A DNA stretch of 64,000 nucleotides from Tildeniella nuda ZEHNDER 1965/U140 (GTDB lineage Bacteria > Cyanobacteriota > Cyanobacteriia > Leptolyngbyales > Leptolyngbyaceae). The position numbers were made by a program, and so were the translations under genes. Positions 1 to 9,064 of this stretch are shown here, one piece after another. The DNA lies in NCBI GenBank assembly GCA_019358895.1, contig JAHHIG010000002.1, forward strand, positions 1-64,000, read 5' to 3'. The stretch's first letter is position 1; the number at the start of each line of letters is the position of its first letter. The notes beneath the pieces are model-generated. The model was not told the origin of the DNA. It ran no database searches and saw only the letters and a program-made list of their open reading frames with translations.

Positions 1-292
1 TGTGGCAAGCTCGACTTTTCCCAGTCTCTAGCGCAACAACCGATATGGTAAAAATACCAAAAGTCTTATTAGACTGCTGTTTCAGCCTATTGTGCTACGC
101 TGCCTAATTGGATAAAGTCGAGCTTAGGTTTAAGGCAGGAGGCAGAAAGAAAACTGTGCTCCTCCTTGCTTTTGCCCTCTGCCTTCTGCTCTTCACAGCT
201 ACACTTCACTTGTTTGGGAACTGCTATGTAGCGCTTCTACAGATAACGAATTCCAGCTTTGGAAGACGAACAATGAAACAGACATCAGTGAT
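1..292. other. Intergenic, no supported gene
   Basis: No convincing gene is visible. A 62-codon open frame on the plus strand starts at 108, but it runs through a pyrimidine-rich CTCCTT/GCCTTCTGC tract (about 159-196) of the kind that recurs elsewhere in this window as non-coding low-complexity DNA, and it has no recognisable domain. Confidence 0.5.
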
Positions 293-1312
293 TTAGCTAT
301 CAATCCTGTTGTCTGGCTCAATCATCTCTCGGACTCGATAAATGGGTCTTCCTTGCGATTCATGATAAGTTCGCATGAGCAGTTCTGCTAACAGCCCCAC
401 GCTGAAAAGTTGCACACCAGCCAGCACTAAAACTACAGCCAGAATCAAAAGTGGACGATTGCCGATGCTAACGCCGTAGGCAATTTTGATCGCTGTGAGG
501 TAGACTCCGATCGCCGTGCCAATGGTAATTGAACCGACACCAAAAAGCCCAAACACGTGCATCGGCTTGGTTAAGAACTTACGCATGAACCAGACCGTCA
601 GCAAATCCATAATGACCCGGAACGTGCGGTCTAAGCCATACTTGCTCTTGCCAAAGCGACGGGCATGATGGCGCACTGGAATTTCGGTAATTCTGGCTCC
701 TTCAATAAACGCAAGGGCAGGCAGAAATCGATGCAGCTCACCATAAAGGTTCATGTCAGCAATGAGTTCTGCCCGATAGGCTTTGAGTGAACAGCCGTAG
801 TCCTTCAGCTTCACACCCGTTACTTGACTAATCAGCCAGTTAGCAATTTTTGAAGGGAGTAATCGAGACAACGCTGCGTCTTGTCGGTCTTTGCGCCAAC
901 CGCTAACCAGATCATATCCCTCTTCTAATTTTGCAAGAAGGATCGGAATGTCAGCGGGATCATTTTGCAAGTCACCATCCAGCGTGACGATCACTTGTCC
1001 TCTGGCACAACTAAAGCCAGCCGCCATCGCTGCCGTTTGACCATAGTTACGGCGCAAAATAACCGCCCGTAGATCACTCCGAGTTTGCACAATCTGTTTG
1101 AGCAAGGTGCCAGAGTCATCAGTCGAGCCATCATCAATGCAAATGATTTCGTAGCGAAGCTGTTCTGCCTGCAAACTAGAGGCGATCGCGTCTACCAAAT
1201 GCGGCAAACTTTCGTACTCATTGTGAATGGGTACGACAACTGAGACTTCAGGACGATGCGTGGCGCTAGAAGTGCGAACGAGGCTACCGTCAGGGTGTAA
1301 TGAAGTACTCAT
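293..1312 (-). CDS. GT2 family glycosyltransferase, polyprenyl-phosphate type
   Basis: Family 2 (GT-A fold) glycosyltransferase resembling the dolichol/undecaprenyl-phosphate sugar transferases (DPM1, GtrB, ArnC class). It would move a sugar from a nucleotide donor to polyprenyl phosphate at the cytoplasmic membrane. The sequence opens the domain with VSVVVPIHNE, followed by CIDDGSTDDS and the metal-binding LDGDLQNDP; RKFLTKPMHVFG leads into two C-terminal transmembrane helices, as in GtrB-like enzymes. I chose ATG at 1312 (339 aa) over an in-frame TTG at 1348, because homology to the family starts only a few residues after the ATG. The NlpC/P60 gene lies upstream on the same strand, so a joint cell-envelope role is possible. 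The donor sugar cannot be read from the sequence. Confidence 0.88.
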   Translation of the reverse strand: MSTSLHPDGSLVRTSSATHRPEVSVVVPIHNEYESLPHLVDAIASSLQAEQLRYEIICIDDGSTDDSGTLLKQIVQTRSDLRAVILRRNYGQTAAMAAGFSCARGQVIVTLDGDLQNDPADIPILLAKLEEGYDLVSGWRKDRQDAALSRLLPSKIANWLISQVTGVKLKDYGCSLKAYRAELIADMNLYGELHRFLPALAFIEGARITEIPVRHHARRFGKSKYGLDRTFRVIMDLLTVWFMRKFLTKPMHVFGLFGVGSITIGTAIGVYLTAIKIAYGVSIGNRPLLILAVVLVLAGVQLFSVGLLAELLMRTYHESQGRPIYRVREMIEPDNRIDS

Positions 1313-1395
1313 TGGCAATAGCGATGGTGTTAGAAAAGCGAGGCTCAAAGCACTGTATCAAAAAACGTCCCCTTCATGAGCGTCCTTCATGAGCT

Positions 1396-2196
1396 TCATT
1401 GAGGCTGATAACAGGCTACAACGCGCCCTGCGCCGCGCAATTGGGCACAGTAGGTCTGGCTGATGCGATCGCCTTCGGAAGACAAGCGATCGATACCAAT
1501 GCCGTTGCGTCCTTGATCCTTGCCAGAACTGTGGATATAGCTGCTTTCCCCCAAATATAGCCCCACGTGGGTCGCTTTTACAGGTGAACCGAAGAACACC
1601 AAATCGCCAGGAAGCAGCTCTGAAGGCGCGATCGCTTGTGTAAAGGCTTCCTGCTGATAGGCATCTCTAGGCAACCAGATACCCACTGAGGCAAAGGCGG
1701 CTTGCATCAAACCAGAACAGTCGTAGTTGGGTGCTACAGTGCCGCCCCAGAGGTACTCGTTGGGTTGTGCCATCGCTGCGTGGGCAAACGCGATCGCACT
1801 GTGTATCCTAGTTTTGATCTCTACTTCAGATAGGACGATTGCCTGATAAGGTTTGTTCGCGATCGTCAGGTACGCCAAGTCACTAACGGCTAACCATCCC
1901 CTATAGTCGTCCTCACAGAGACACACCTCTAGAGCAGGCTGGGTTGTCTGGGCAGCGGCGATCGTTGCTGTCGCTGTGAAGTATAAAGACCGTCCAACGG
2001 CTGCCTGTGTTGCCAGTCGGGCTAAAGCGGGCGAGTCATAGAGGTTCAAATTTGCCAGACTGCGATAGTGAGTATGAGCAGTTTTTGGCGAGTTCGCTGT
2101 TGATTCAGATAATTTTGGGGTCAAAACTGAGAAAACTCCCGATCGTCCTGTGCTTCTGATTTGGGTAGAAGTGTCGATGATTCTACAGCATTTCAA
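1396..2196 (-). CDS. NlpC/P60 family peptidoglycan endopeptidase
   Basis: Probable gamma-D-glutamyl-diamino acid endopeptidase acting on peptide stems of peptidoglycan. The C-terminal half carries the NlpC/P60 signature: YDCSGLMQAAF with the catalytic Cys, HVGLYLG with the catalytic His, and then a polar residue in the IHSSG stretch. The N-terminal part (about residues 40-130) looks like the bacterial SH3-like domain found in cyanobacterial NlpC/P60 proteins such as the Anabaena/Nostoc AvPCP-type enzymes. The annotated start is a TTG at 2196, which is uncertain; no strong ribosome site is visible. No clear signal peptide is seen from this start. It is transcribed in the same direction as the downstream GT2 gene, about 80 bases away. 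Confidence 0.88.
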   Translation of the reverse strand: MKCCRIIDTSTQIRSTGRSGVFSVLTPKLSESTANSPKTAHTHYRSLANLNLYDSPALARLATQAAVGRSLYFTATATIAAAQTTQPALEVCLCEDDYRGWLAVSDLAYLTIANKPYQAIVLSEVEIKTRIHSAIAFAHAAMAQPNEYLWGGTVAPNYDCSGLMQAAFASVGIWLPRDAYQQEAFTQAIAPSELLPGDLVFFGSPVKATHVGLYLGESSYIHSSGKDQGRNGIGIDRLSSEGDRISQTYCAQLRGAGRVVACYQPQ

Positions 2197-2428
2197 CCTC
2201 TACACTCCTGTTACCGTGGAACCTCAGACAAGATCAGTCTCGACAGCTTTCATTTTTCTCCGGATCAAGTAGGGGTATTGGGAATAGTGGAGTGGTAGAT
2301 GCACCCTGATCATGCCCCTGGCTTCTGGCTGGGGGCATTTACTTTTGTAAGGACACAAAACTAAGTGCGTCTGGATCGAATGGTGTCACAGAGTCCAGAA
2401 TACAGGAGTTGTATCGTTTACTGGATGT

Positions 2429-3337
2429 GTGAATAACGGTTGGATGTATCGAGAGCAGGTAGAGCGATCGGCGGCTGGCACAACGGTTCTAGACTATTAC
2501 ACGCAGCGCTATCGCCACTCTAATCGGTCAGAGTGGGCAAGTCGGATTCAGTCAAGACAGGTGTTGCTAGACGACGCTGAAACAACGGTAGAGGCTGTTC
2601 TACTAGCAGGGCAGTGGCTAACCTACCATCGCGCTCCGTGGCAAGAACCGGACGTACCGTTGGCGTTTGAGGTGCTCTATGAGGACGCAGCGCTGACGGT
2701 GGTGGCAAAACCGTCTGGGCTACCAGTGCTGCCGGGAGGTGGTTTCCTGGAGCACACGTTGCTCTGGCAGTTGCAGCAGCGCTATCCACAGGAAACACCG
2801 CTACCGATTCATCGGTTAGGACGGGGTACGTCTGGGCTAATGTTGCTGGCGCGATCGCCCGATGCCCGTGCCCACCTCAGCCAGCAGTTGCGCGATCGCC
2901 AGATGCAGAAAATCTATCGAGCGCTGGCTCAAGGCAACTCCATGCCCGATCGCTTCTCCATTACGGAACCGATCGGCAAGCAGCCCCATCCCGTTTTGGG
3001 CTATGTCTACGCAGCGCATCCTCAAGGCGCATTGGCTCAAAGTGACTGTCAGGTGCTGCGCCGCGATGCTGAAACGGCGTTGCTTGATGTGACCATTCTG
3101 ACAGGCAGACCGCACCAGATCCGCATTCATCTGGCAGCCACTGGCTATCCACTGGTGGGCGACCCGCTCTATGCGATCGGTGGTATGCCCCTCATCCAAC
3201 CTCCGTCTGAAAACGGTAGACTACCTGTACCGGGTGATTGTGGCTATCATCTCCACGCGCTGCACTTAAGCTTTACGCATCCCAATGGGCAGCTAATGAC
3301 GTTTACCTGTTCACCGCCGCCAGTGCTAGCAGTGTGA
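2429..3337 (+). CDS. RluA-family pseudouridine synthase with altered catalytic motif
   Basis: RluA-type RNA pseudouridine synthase, 302 aa from GTG at 2429 (an ATG 15 bases later is an alternative). The N-terminal about 75 residues are S4-like. They are followed by the catalytic core with LTVVAKPSGLPVLPGG, the motif-II region HRLGRGTSGLMLLARS, and the C-terminal TGRPHQIRIHLAATGYPLVGDPLY. The residue after HRL is normally the catalytic Asp (HRLD). Here the codon is GGA, so it is Gly. The rest of the fold motifs are intact, so this is not a decayed gene. From memory, HRLGRGTSG variants also occur in some plant and cyanobacterial homologues. It may act by another residue, or bind RNA without modifying it. 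Confidence 0.85.
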   Translation: MNNGWMYREQVERSAAGTTVLDYYTQRYRHSNRSEWASRIQSRQVLLDDAETTVEAVLLAGQWLTYHRAPWQEPDVPLAFEVLYEDAALTVVAKPSGLPVLPGGGFLEHTLLWQLQQRYPQETPLPIHRLGRGTSGLMLLARSPDARAHLSQQLRDRQMQKIYRALAQGNSMPDRFSITEPIGKQPHPVLGYVYAAHPQGALAQSDCQVLRRDAETALLDVTILTGRPHQIRIHLAATGYPLVGDPLYAIGGMPLIQPPSENGRLPVPGDCGYHLHALHLSFTHPNGQLMTFTCSPPPVLAV

Positions 3338-3423
3338 GAAGAGACCGTTACAGTGAGCCGCCAACACTTCAATTTGGACTAAACTGCCTCTATTTTTGGT
3401 GTTTATCTACGTGCGTCACCCGA

Positions 3424-3512
3424 TCCACCCTCACCCTAGCCCTCTCCCACAGGAGAGGGAACCGGAGGCTCCTTCTCTCTTGGGAGAAGGGGTTGGGGGA
3501 TGAGGGCAAATA
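3424..3512. repeat. REP-like palindromic dispersed repeat
   Basis: Imperfect inverted repeat: a CCCTCACCC-TAGCCCTCTCCC-type arm, an inner pair around GGAGAGGGAACCGGAGGCTCC and a complementary TTCTCTCTTGGGAGAAGG stretch, then GGTTGGGGGATGAGGG. This is the form of a cyanobacterial REP/BIME-like intergenic element. It sits just downstream of the pseudouridine synthase gene and could act as a bidirectional hairpin. Confidence 0.6.
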
Positions 3513-4048
3513 ACATGATGCGTTAAGTATATAAATGCCCTATTTTCAGCCCTATTGTTTAGAAACGCTGACCTTTCGGAACAATAAGTGCACCACTCAT
3601 ACAGAAAGTAAGTGCAGGATGAGTCAGATAGAGGCTGGAAAGCAACTCTATCAAGATTTTGTGAGATCTTGACGACGAATGCCTCAATTGCTACACAAGC
3701 CGCAAAAATTCTGTAGCCTTGAATATGGCTAGTTCCGCACAAATCGTCGTTTGTAGACTGCTTTCCTCCTGATAGACCGACGCATCCTGCTTAATGGTGT
3801 CACCCTGCGCTCAGTCGATCGACCCAGCGATCTTGTTGTCTCTAACAGTTCGCAGTGACGATCGAGGTTGAGGCATGAGTCTGTAACCATTAGACATGAT
3901 TCCAGGATTCTGACTGCAACTTGAATGCCTTTCCGTCGATTGCCCAACGTCTCGCGTCTAACACCGCCCGATCGCACGGGTACATTCAGAATGATCTTGA
4001 GCGTTGCCATCACAAACCTTGTCCTGTTACCCGAAACCTGTGGATCGA
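3513..4048. other. Intergenic, no supported gene
   Basis: About 535 bases between the repeat at 3424-3512 and the glucosidase gene. A minus-strand open frame at 3729-4055 is arginine-rich, without domain resemblance, and overlaps the next gene's start, so I do not call it. No clear promoter was identified. Confidence 0.45.
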
Positions 4049-6328
4049 ATGACACTAGAAACTCTTGAACTGATTGAACTCGACGGTCGAAAGTTTGCCC
4101 CGGCTGACCAGCTACCAGCGGTCGAATGGCCCCCCTGTGTGCTCAGTGAACGTCCTCATACCACCTTGACACTGAAGGATGATGACCTGTTTTTACTGAC
4201 CGATACACTGGGCAATATCGGCGGCTGCATGGACAACGATCGTAGCTCTAGCATGGGCTTGTTTTGCCGCGACACTCGCTTTCTCAGCCGACTGGAACTG
4301 CAAATTGAGGGTCGATCGCCCATCCTTTTGAGCAGTACGGCTGATAAGGGCTTCTTCCTGTCGGTTTTGTGCGCAAACCCGCAGATTGACGATCGCATCC
4401 GTGCTGAGTCGATCGGCATTAAGCGCGAATTGGTGCTCAACGGTGGCTTGTTTGAGGAAATCGAAGTCTCCAACTACACCACCAGCACCGTCAGCTTTGA
4501 ACTAACGTTGAGCTTTGATGCCGACTTTAAAGACCTGTTTGATATTCGGGGCTACGGTCGCGAAAACCACGGTCAACTGTTACGGCTTATCCCTTCTGAA
4601 GGCACAGCGCCTGACCAGATAGAAACAGTTGCGGTGGATGACTTAACCAAACCAACCGCTAAGCCTATAGAACTGACGCTTGCGTACAAAGGGCTAGACG
4701 GTGCGCTGATGGAGTCGCGCCTCTACTTTGTGCATCAGCAGCCCGATTTTCTGAAAGGCTTTACGGCTGTTTGGCAGTTGACGATCGCCTCTCACGAAAC
4801 GCTGAAACTGGGCTATCGCCTGCAAATGTTTAACAACAACAGCGCCATTTCAGTCGTCAGTGCCCCTGTTACCCTCTCTCAGGCAAAAGCGGCTGAAATG
4901 GTGGAGGAGCAAACCTGGCGGCAGCAAGTAACTCGTATTCGATCGGATAAGAACACCTTCAACCAGATCATTGAACGGGCGGAGCAGGATATTTACTTGC
5001 TGCGGCAATCGTTTGGCAAAGGGAAGGCACTCTCGGCTGGAGTGCCCTGGTTCTCGACGCTGTTTGGGCGTGATTCGATCATTGCGGCTTCTCAGGTACT
5101 CATGCTCGATCCGCAGATTGCACGCGAAACGCTCATCATCCTGGCACAGTATCAGGGTAAAAATGAGGATGAATGGCGCGATGAACAACCAGGGAAAATT
5201 CTGCACGAAATTCGCTTTGGCGAAATGGCACGCTGCCAGGAAATTCCCCACACGCCTTACTACGGCACTGTTGATGCCACACCGCTCTGGCTGATGCTCT
5301 ACGCCGAATACTTCGCCTGGACTGCCGATCGCGAAACCCGCGATCATCTGTGGTTGAATGCCCTCACGGCGATGGATTGGATCGATCGCAACTGCAAAGA
5401 AACGGGTTACCTCAGCTACTTCCGCACCTCCAAACGGGGCTTGGCGAACCAAGGCTGGAAAGATTCTGGCGACTGCATCATCAACCGACGCGGACAGCTT
5501 GCAGAAGGCGCGATCGCCCTTTGCGAAGTGCAGGCATACGTCTACGCTGCCAAAATCCGACTGGCGCAAATCGCTCGCATGAAGAAGCGCATTGACCTCG
5601 CCGATCGTTGGGAAGACGAAGCCAAAGACCTCAAAATGCGCTTCAACCGAGACTTCTGGATGGAAGATCAGGATTTTTGTGCGCTAGCTCTGGATGGTGA
5701 TGGCAAACCTGTAGACAGTATCACCTCTAATCCCGGTCACTGTCTCAATCTGGGCATCTTCACGCCCGAAAAGGCATACAGCGTTGCCGAACGCCTGCGG
5801 GCACCCGATATGTTTAACGGCTGGGGCATTCGCACTCTTAGCAGCCTGTCTCCTGCTTACAATCCAATGGGTTACCACATTGGCTCTGTGTGGCCCCACG
5901 ACAATGCCATGACGGCGATCGGTCTGCGATCGCTGGGTCTCATCGACCAGGCACTTGAGGTTGCTAAAGGCATTCTGGATATGACGAAGCGCCAGCCGTA
6001 CCAGCGTCCCCCAGAACTATTTTGTGGCTATGAGCGCACTGACGACAACGATCCGGTGCAATACCCCGTTGCTTGCTCACCCCAGGCATGGGCAACAGGT
6101 AGTGTGTTTCAGCTGATCCAGATGATCGTTAACCTCGTACCTGACGCACCGAACAACTACCTCCGCATCATCGATCCGGCACTGCCTGAATCAATCAACT
6201 ACCTCTCCCTTCAGAACCTCCGTGTCGGACCGACATTATTGGATCTGGAGTTTGAGCGATCGGGTTCGAGCACCGCCTGCCGTGTTTCTAAAAAACGCGG
6301 TAACTTGCGTGTGGTGATTGAAGCGTAG
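4049..6328 (+). CDS. Amylo-alpha-1,6-glucosidase family protein (GDE_N_bis type)
   Basis: Glycogen-debranching-enzyme-like (alpha/alpha)6-barrel glycosidase of the amylo-alpha-1,6-glucosidase family with a bacterial N-terminal GDE domain, 759 aa. The N-terminal beta-rich domain shows the LFCRDTRFLSRLELQ signature. The catalytic half carries WFSTLFGRDSIIAASQ, LANQGWKDSGD and SVWPHDNAMTAIGL, the expected barrel loops with acidic residues. It probably trims alpha-1,6-branched or related glucans or glucosides in the cytoplasm. Substrate specificity in this subfamily is poorly settled. I prefer ATG at 4049 (MTLETLELIELDG) to an in-frame ATG at 4004 that lies in less conserved sequence. It stands alone, followed by a palindromic repeat at 6353-6418. 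Confidence 0.85.
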   Translation: MTLETLELIELDGRKFAPADQLPAVEWPPCVLSERPHTTLTLKDDDLFLLTDTLGNIGGCMDNDRSSSMGLFCRDTRFLSRLELQIEGRSPILLSSTADKGFFLSVLCANPQIDDRIRAESIGIKRELVLNGGLFEEIEVSNYTTSTVSFELTLSFDADFKDLFDIRGYGRENHGQLLRLIPSEGTAPDQIETVAVDDLTKPTAKPIELTLAYKGLDGALMESRLYFVHQQPDFLKGFTAVWQLTIASHETLKLGYRLQMFNNNSAISVVSAPVTLSQAKAAEMVEEQTWRQQVTRIRSDKNTFNQIIERAEQDIYLLRQSFGKGKALSAGVPWFSTLFGRDSIIAASQVLMLDPQIARETLIILAQYQGKNEDEWRDEQPGKILHEIRFGEMARCQEIPHTPYYGTVDATPLWLMLYAEYFAWTADRETRDHLWLNALTAMDWIDRNCKETGYLSYFRTSKRGLANQGWKDSGDCIINRRGQLAEGAIALCEVQAYVYAAKIRLAQIARMKKRIDLADRWEDEAKDLKMRFNRDFWMEDQDFCALALDGDGKPVDSITSNPGHCLNLGIFTPEKAYSVAERLRAPDMFNGWGIRTLSSLSPAYNPMGYHIGSVWPHDNAMTAIGLRSLGLIDQALEVAKGILDMTKRQPYQRPPELFCGYERTDDNDPVQYPVACSPQAWATGSVFQLIQMIVNLVPDAPNNYLRIIDPALPESINYLSLQNLRVGPTLLDLEFERSGSSTACRVSKKRGNLRVVIEA

Positions 6329-6352
6329 ATAAGAGCGCGACTGCCACCGCAC

Positions 6353-6418
6353 AGAAACCGGGTTTCTTCACGATAAGATGCTGTGATCATCCAAGCTGCG
6401 TCTAGAAACCCGGTTTCG
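6353..6418. repeat. Palindromic repeat, AGAAACC family
   Basis: Arms AGAAACCGGGTTTCT (6353-6367) and AGAAACCCGGTTTCG (6404-6418) are complementary at 14 of 15 positions around a 36-base loop; each arm is itself near-palindromic. A second copy with the same arms lies at 23586-23653. It lies 3' of the glucosidase gene, where it could act as a terminator or RNA-stabilising hairpin. Confidence 0.75.
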
Positions 6419-6469
6419 CTTAAACAATCTTTTCGACTAGAAAAGCACTAGACAGACTACAATTTTGGT

Positions 6470-6483
6470 GGTACAAGTGTTCT
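6470..6483 (+). promoter_or_regulatory. Probable LexA (SOS) box
   Basis: GGTACAAGTGTTCT matches the published cyanobacterial SOS-box consensus RGTAC-N3-DGTWCB at every defined position. It lies 22 bases before the lexA start codon, which suggests autoregulation. Confidence 0.75.
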
Positions 6484-6505
6484 AAATACTGACGATCGCT
6501 TAATT

Positions 6506-7126
6506 ATGGCTATGGAAACCCTTACCGATCCCCAACAAGAGCTTTATGACTGGCTGGTAGGCTACATCCGCGAGTACCAGCATTCGCCTTCGATTCGACA
6601 AATGATGAAGGCAATGGGCTTGAAATCTCCGGCTCCCGTCCAAAGCCGTCTAGAGCACTTAAGGACGAAGGGCTACATCGATTGGAACGAAGGTAAAGCC
6701 CGCACTATTCGCCTCACTCAAGCATCGTCTCCAGGTGTGCCCATCTTGGGAGCGATCGCAGCAGGCGGCTTGGTTGAAACCTTTGTGGAGACTGAGGTTG
6801 AGCATCTCGACTTTTCCAACATGCTGTTAAATCCTCGCTTTTTTGCCCTACGGGTACGTGGGCAGAGCATGATTGAGGCGCTCATTGATGATGGAGATGT
6901 CGTCATCATGCAGCCAATTTCTGACCCCAAAGCGCTGAAAAACGGCACGATCGTTGCCGCTAGAGTGGAAGGGCAAACAACACTGAAGTACTTTCATCGC
7001 AAAGGCAGCAGGGTCGTTCTGCAACCTGGCAATCCTGATGCTGAAACGTATCCACCGATTGAAGTGCCTGCTAAAGATATTGATGTTCAGGGCATTCTAG
7101 TCGGTGTCTGGCGAGAAAAGCTGTAG
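6506..7126 (+). CDS. lexA: LexA repressor
   Basis: SOS-response transcriptional repressor and self-cleaving S24 peptidase, 206 aa, the usual length. The N-terminal winged helix (about residues 5-72) contains SPSIRQMMKAMGLKSPAPVQSRLEHL split over the recognition helix. The C-terminal latent protease keeps the scissile Ala86-Gly87 bond (IAAGG), the nucleophile Ser121 (RGQSMIEALIDDGD) and the general base Lys161 (TTLKYF). Some cyanobacterial LexA proteins have lost these residues and no longer self-cleave; this one appears intact. With an SOS-box match 22 bases upstream, a classical RecA-dependent DNA-damage regulon with autoregulation is likely. The downstream AmpG-like gene is separated by a palindromic repeat. 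Confidence 0.96.
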   Translation: MAMETLTDPQQELYDWLVGYIREYQHSPSIRQMMKAMGLKSPAPVQSRLEHLRTKGYIDWNEGKARTIRLTQASSPGVPILGAIAAGGLVETFVETEVEHLDFSNMLLNPRFFALRVRGQSMIEALIDDGDVVIMQPISDPKALKNGTIVAARVEGQTTLKYFHRKGSRVVLQPGNPDAETYPPIEVPAKDIDVQGILVGVWREKL

Positions 7127-7129
7127 CAA

Positions 7130-7194
7130 AGATCCCCGACTTCTTGGTTGATTCCAATTTGATTGGCTAAACGTGGTTCAGAAGTCGGGGATCT
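7130..7194. repeat. Palindromic repeat, AGATCCCCGACTTCT family
   Basis: Perfect 15-base inverted repeat AGATCCCCGACTTCT (7130-7144) and AGAAGTCGGGGATCT (7180-7194) with a 35-base loop, starting three bases after the lexA stop codon. Its architecture (15-base arms, about 36-base loop, 3' of a gene) matches the AGAAACC family, but the arm sequence differs. It probably ends or stabilises the lexA transcript. Confidence 0.75.
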
Positions 7195-7286
7195 GGGAGC
7201 AAAGGGATGCGGGAAACATCGTGTGGCTGTGGCATGATGGCTGAATCTAAAAGCACGTCCTATCGCCTCAATTCCCAGATGCCGCT

Positions 7287-8660
7287 GTGAAACCCTCTCA
7301 ATCTTTCCTACAGGTCTTCCAAAGTCGCAAGATGGCGGCAATTTTACTGCTGGGGTTTGCCTCTGGACTGCCGTTTGCGCTGACGGATGATGCGTTTCGC
7401 GCCTGGATGACGAAAGCTGGATTGGATCTCAGCACGATCGGCTGGTCTAAATTAGTTAGTCTGCCCTATTCGCTCAAATTTATCTGGTCGCCGTTGCTTG
7501 ATCGCTTCGTACCACCTTTTGGGGGACGTAGGCGCGGCTGGATGGTGCTGGCGCAAGTAGGGCTGGTCGTTGGGATTGGAGCGATCGCGCTTCAAATGGG
7601 TCTTATTGCAACGCTAGACCCGCAGCAGCGATCGTTCAGCTTGAAACTACTGGCTCTCACCGCATTGGGAGTGGCGCTATTGAGTGCGACCCAGGATATT
7701 GCGATCGATGCCTACCGTGCTGATGTGGTTTCAGAGCGGGAAGTTGGGGCTAGCGCATCAATGACCATTTTGGGCTACCGAATTGCCCTTCTTGTGACAG
7801 GCTGGATTGCTTTTAACCTTGCTGATCGCATCACCTGGCCATGGGTTTATGGGTTGATGGCGCTACTAATGGGTGCTGGGCTGCTAACGTCTTTTTGGGC
7901 ACCGGAACCAGTAGAGCGCGATCAACCGCCTGAATCGCTGCAACAAGCGGTTGTACTGCCCTTTCTGGAATTTCGTCATCGTCTGGGCTGGCGGCAAGCG
8001 CTCTTGACACTGGTTTTTATTATTGTGTTCAAGTTGGGTGATGCAATGGTTGTCACGATGGCAGTGCCATTTCTGGGTGGCAAGGGGCTTGGTTTTGCCG
8101 ATGCGGATATTGGCAACATTCGGCAGGGTATGGGGCTGATTGCCACGATCGTCGGCACGCTGGCAGGTGGAGCCGTGCTGAGTAAAATTGGCATCAATCG
8201 ATCGCTCTGGGTGTTTGGCGCTCTGCAAGCTGTCAGCAATCTGGGCTACTACGTTCTAGCCGTGGTGGGTAAAGACTACCCAACGATGGTGGTAGCAATT
8301 AATGTTGAGAACTTCTGTGGTGGATTGGGCACGGCTGGCTTTCTGGGTTTTTTGATGAGCCTTTGCAATCCTCGTTTCTCAGCCACTCAGTTTGCGCTGC
8401 TGTCTAGCCTGATGGCAGTGGGTAGAGATTTGCTGGCGGGACCTGCTAGCGGGGAACTGGCGCAACGGCTCCAACCCTTCATTCAGGCGAACTCAGCGAC
8501 ATTGGGTAACGCTTATCTGGCAGGTGCAACCCAGCAGGGATGGGCGCTGTTCTTCTTAATCACACTTGCAGCATCGCTGCCCGGTCTTTTGCTGTTGCCT
8601 CTGTTCGCACCCTGGAACGCTAGGCGATCGAATTTTGCGAATTTGCATGATGAGAATTGA
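7287..8660 (+). CDS. AmpG-like MFS permease
   Basis: Major-facilitator permease of the AmpG/PAT (peptide-acetyl-CoA) branch, 457 aa, about 12 to 14 hydrophobic segments. The N-terminus reads ILLLGFASGLPFALTDDAFRAWM, then WSKLVSLPYSLKFIWSPLLDRF and GGRRRGWM, closely following the AmpG pattern for uptake of muropeptides (GlcNAc-anhydroMurNAc peptides) in peptidoglycan recycling. Cyanobacterial homologues have rarely been tested, so the substrate is inferred. The start is a GTG at 7287; no better start is visible. It lies downstream of lexA but is separated by the hairpin at 7130-7194, so independent transcription is likely. Confidence 0.82.
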   Translation: MKPSQSFLQVFQSRKMAAILLLGFASGLPFALTDDAFRAWMTKAGLDLSTIGWSKLVSLPYSLKFIWSPLLDRFVPPFGGRRRGWMVLAQVGLVVGIGAIALQMGLIATLDPQQRSFSLKLLALTALGVALLSATQDIAIDAYRADVVSEREVGASASMTILGYRIALLVTGWIAFNLADRITWPWVYGLMALLMGAGLLTSFWAPEPVERDQPPESLQQAVVLPFLEFRHRLGWRQALLTLVFIIVFKLGDAMVVTMAVPFLGGKGLGFADADIGNIRQGMGLIATIVGTLAGGAVLSKIGINRSLWVFGALQAVSNLGYYVLAVVGKDYPTMVVAINVENFCGGLGTAGFLGFLMSLCNPRFSATQFALLSSLMAVGRDLLAGPASGELAQRLQPFIQANSATLGNAYLAGATQQGWALFFLITLAASLPGLLLLPLFAPWNARRSNFANLHDEN

Positions 8661-8756
8661 CAATGTCACGTTACGATAAATAAGAAGAACTTCACAAATC
8701 TTGAGTGAGGTCTCAGAATTCTTACCGAATTAAATACTAGTTATACGGCTCCTCCC

Positions 8757-8990
8757 ATGGCGTTCTTCAGGCAGTACATTGCTCCCATTTTTATCTTTTT
8801 AATCTTTTTTGTGGCATTAGCAGCCGTTAGTGCCCGGATCTTTCTGCCCTCTGACATGGCGGCTCCCGCTCCCATAGGGGAAGTCAGTCCGCAAAAGTTG
8901 GAACCCAGTGCAGAGTCGCTTGCTGGTCTGCCACCAGCACTGGCAGCGTTGGTAAAGGGCTTGCCTGATGACCCGGCTCTGTTTCAGTAG
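8757..8990 (+). CDS. Small membrane protein of unknown function
   Basis: 77-residue protein with one strong N-terminal membrane segment (about residues 8-28, APIFIFLIFFVALAAVSARI) and a short hydrophilic, Pro/Ala-rich tail that ends in DDPALFQ. I do not recognise the family. ATG at 8757 is preceded by AT-rich DNA with a TAATACTAGTTATAC stretch that could hold a promoter. It lies between an AmpG-like permease and a GNAT gene on the same strand. Its length, ATG start and membrane segment make it a credible small gene. Confidence 0.6.
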   Translation: MAFFRQYIAPIFIFLIFFVALAAVSARIFLPSDMAAPAPIGEVSPQKLEPSAESLAGLPPALAALVKGLPDDPALFQ

Positions 8991-9064
8991 CCCCAAACTG
9001 TGTTATTCTTCTCAACTACCCATCTCTGCTGCCTTGAAAGCTCAATCTTAACCACCGGATAGTC

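Noticed and set aside
108-296. 62-codon plus-strand frame at the left edge
   Set aside because: It crosses a pyrimidine-rich low-complexity tract and has no domain or ribosome site.
3729-4055. 108-codon minus-strand frame
   Set aside because: Arginine-rich, no domain, overlaps the start of the glucosidase gene.
4850-5569. 239-codon minus-strand frame inside the glucosidase gene
   Set aside because: Antisense to a well-supported coding sequence; no domain of its own.
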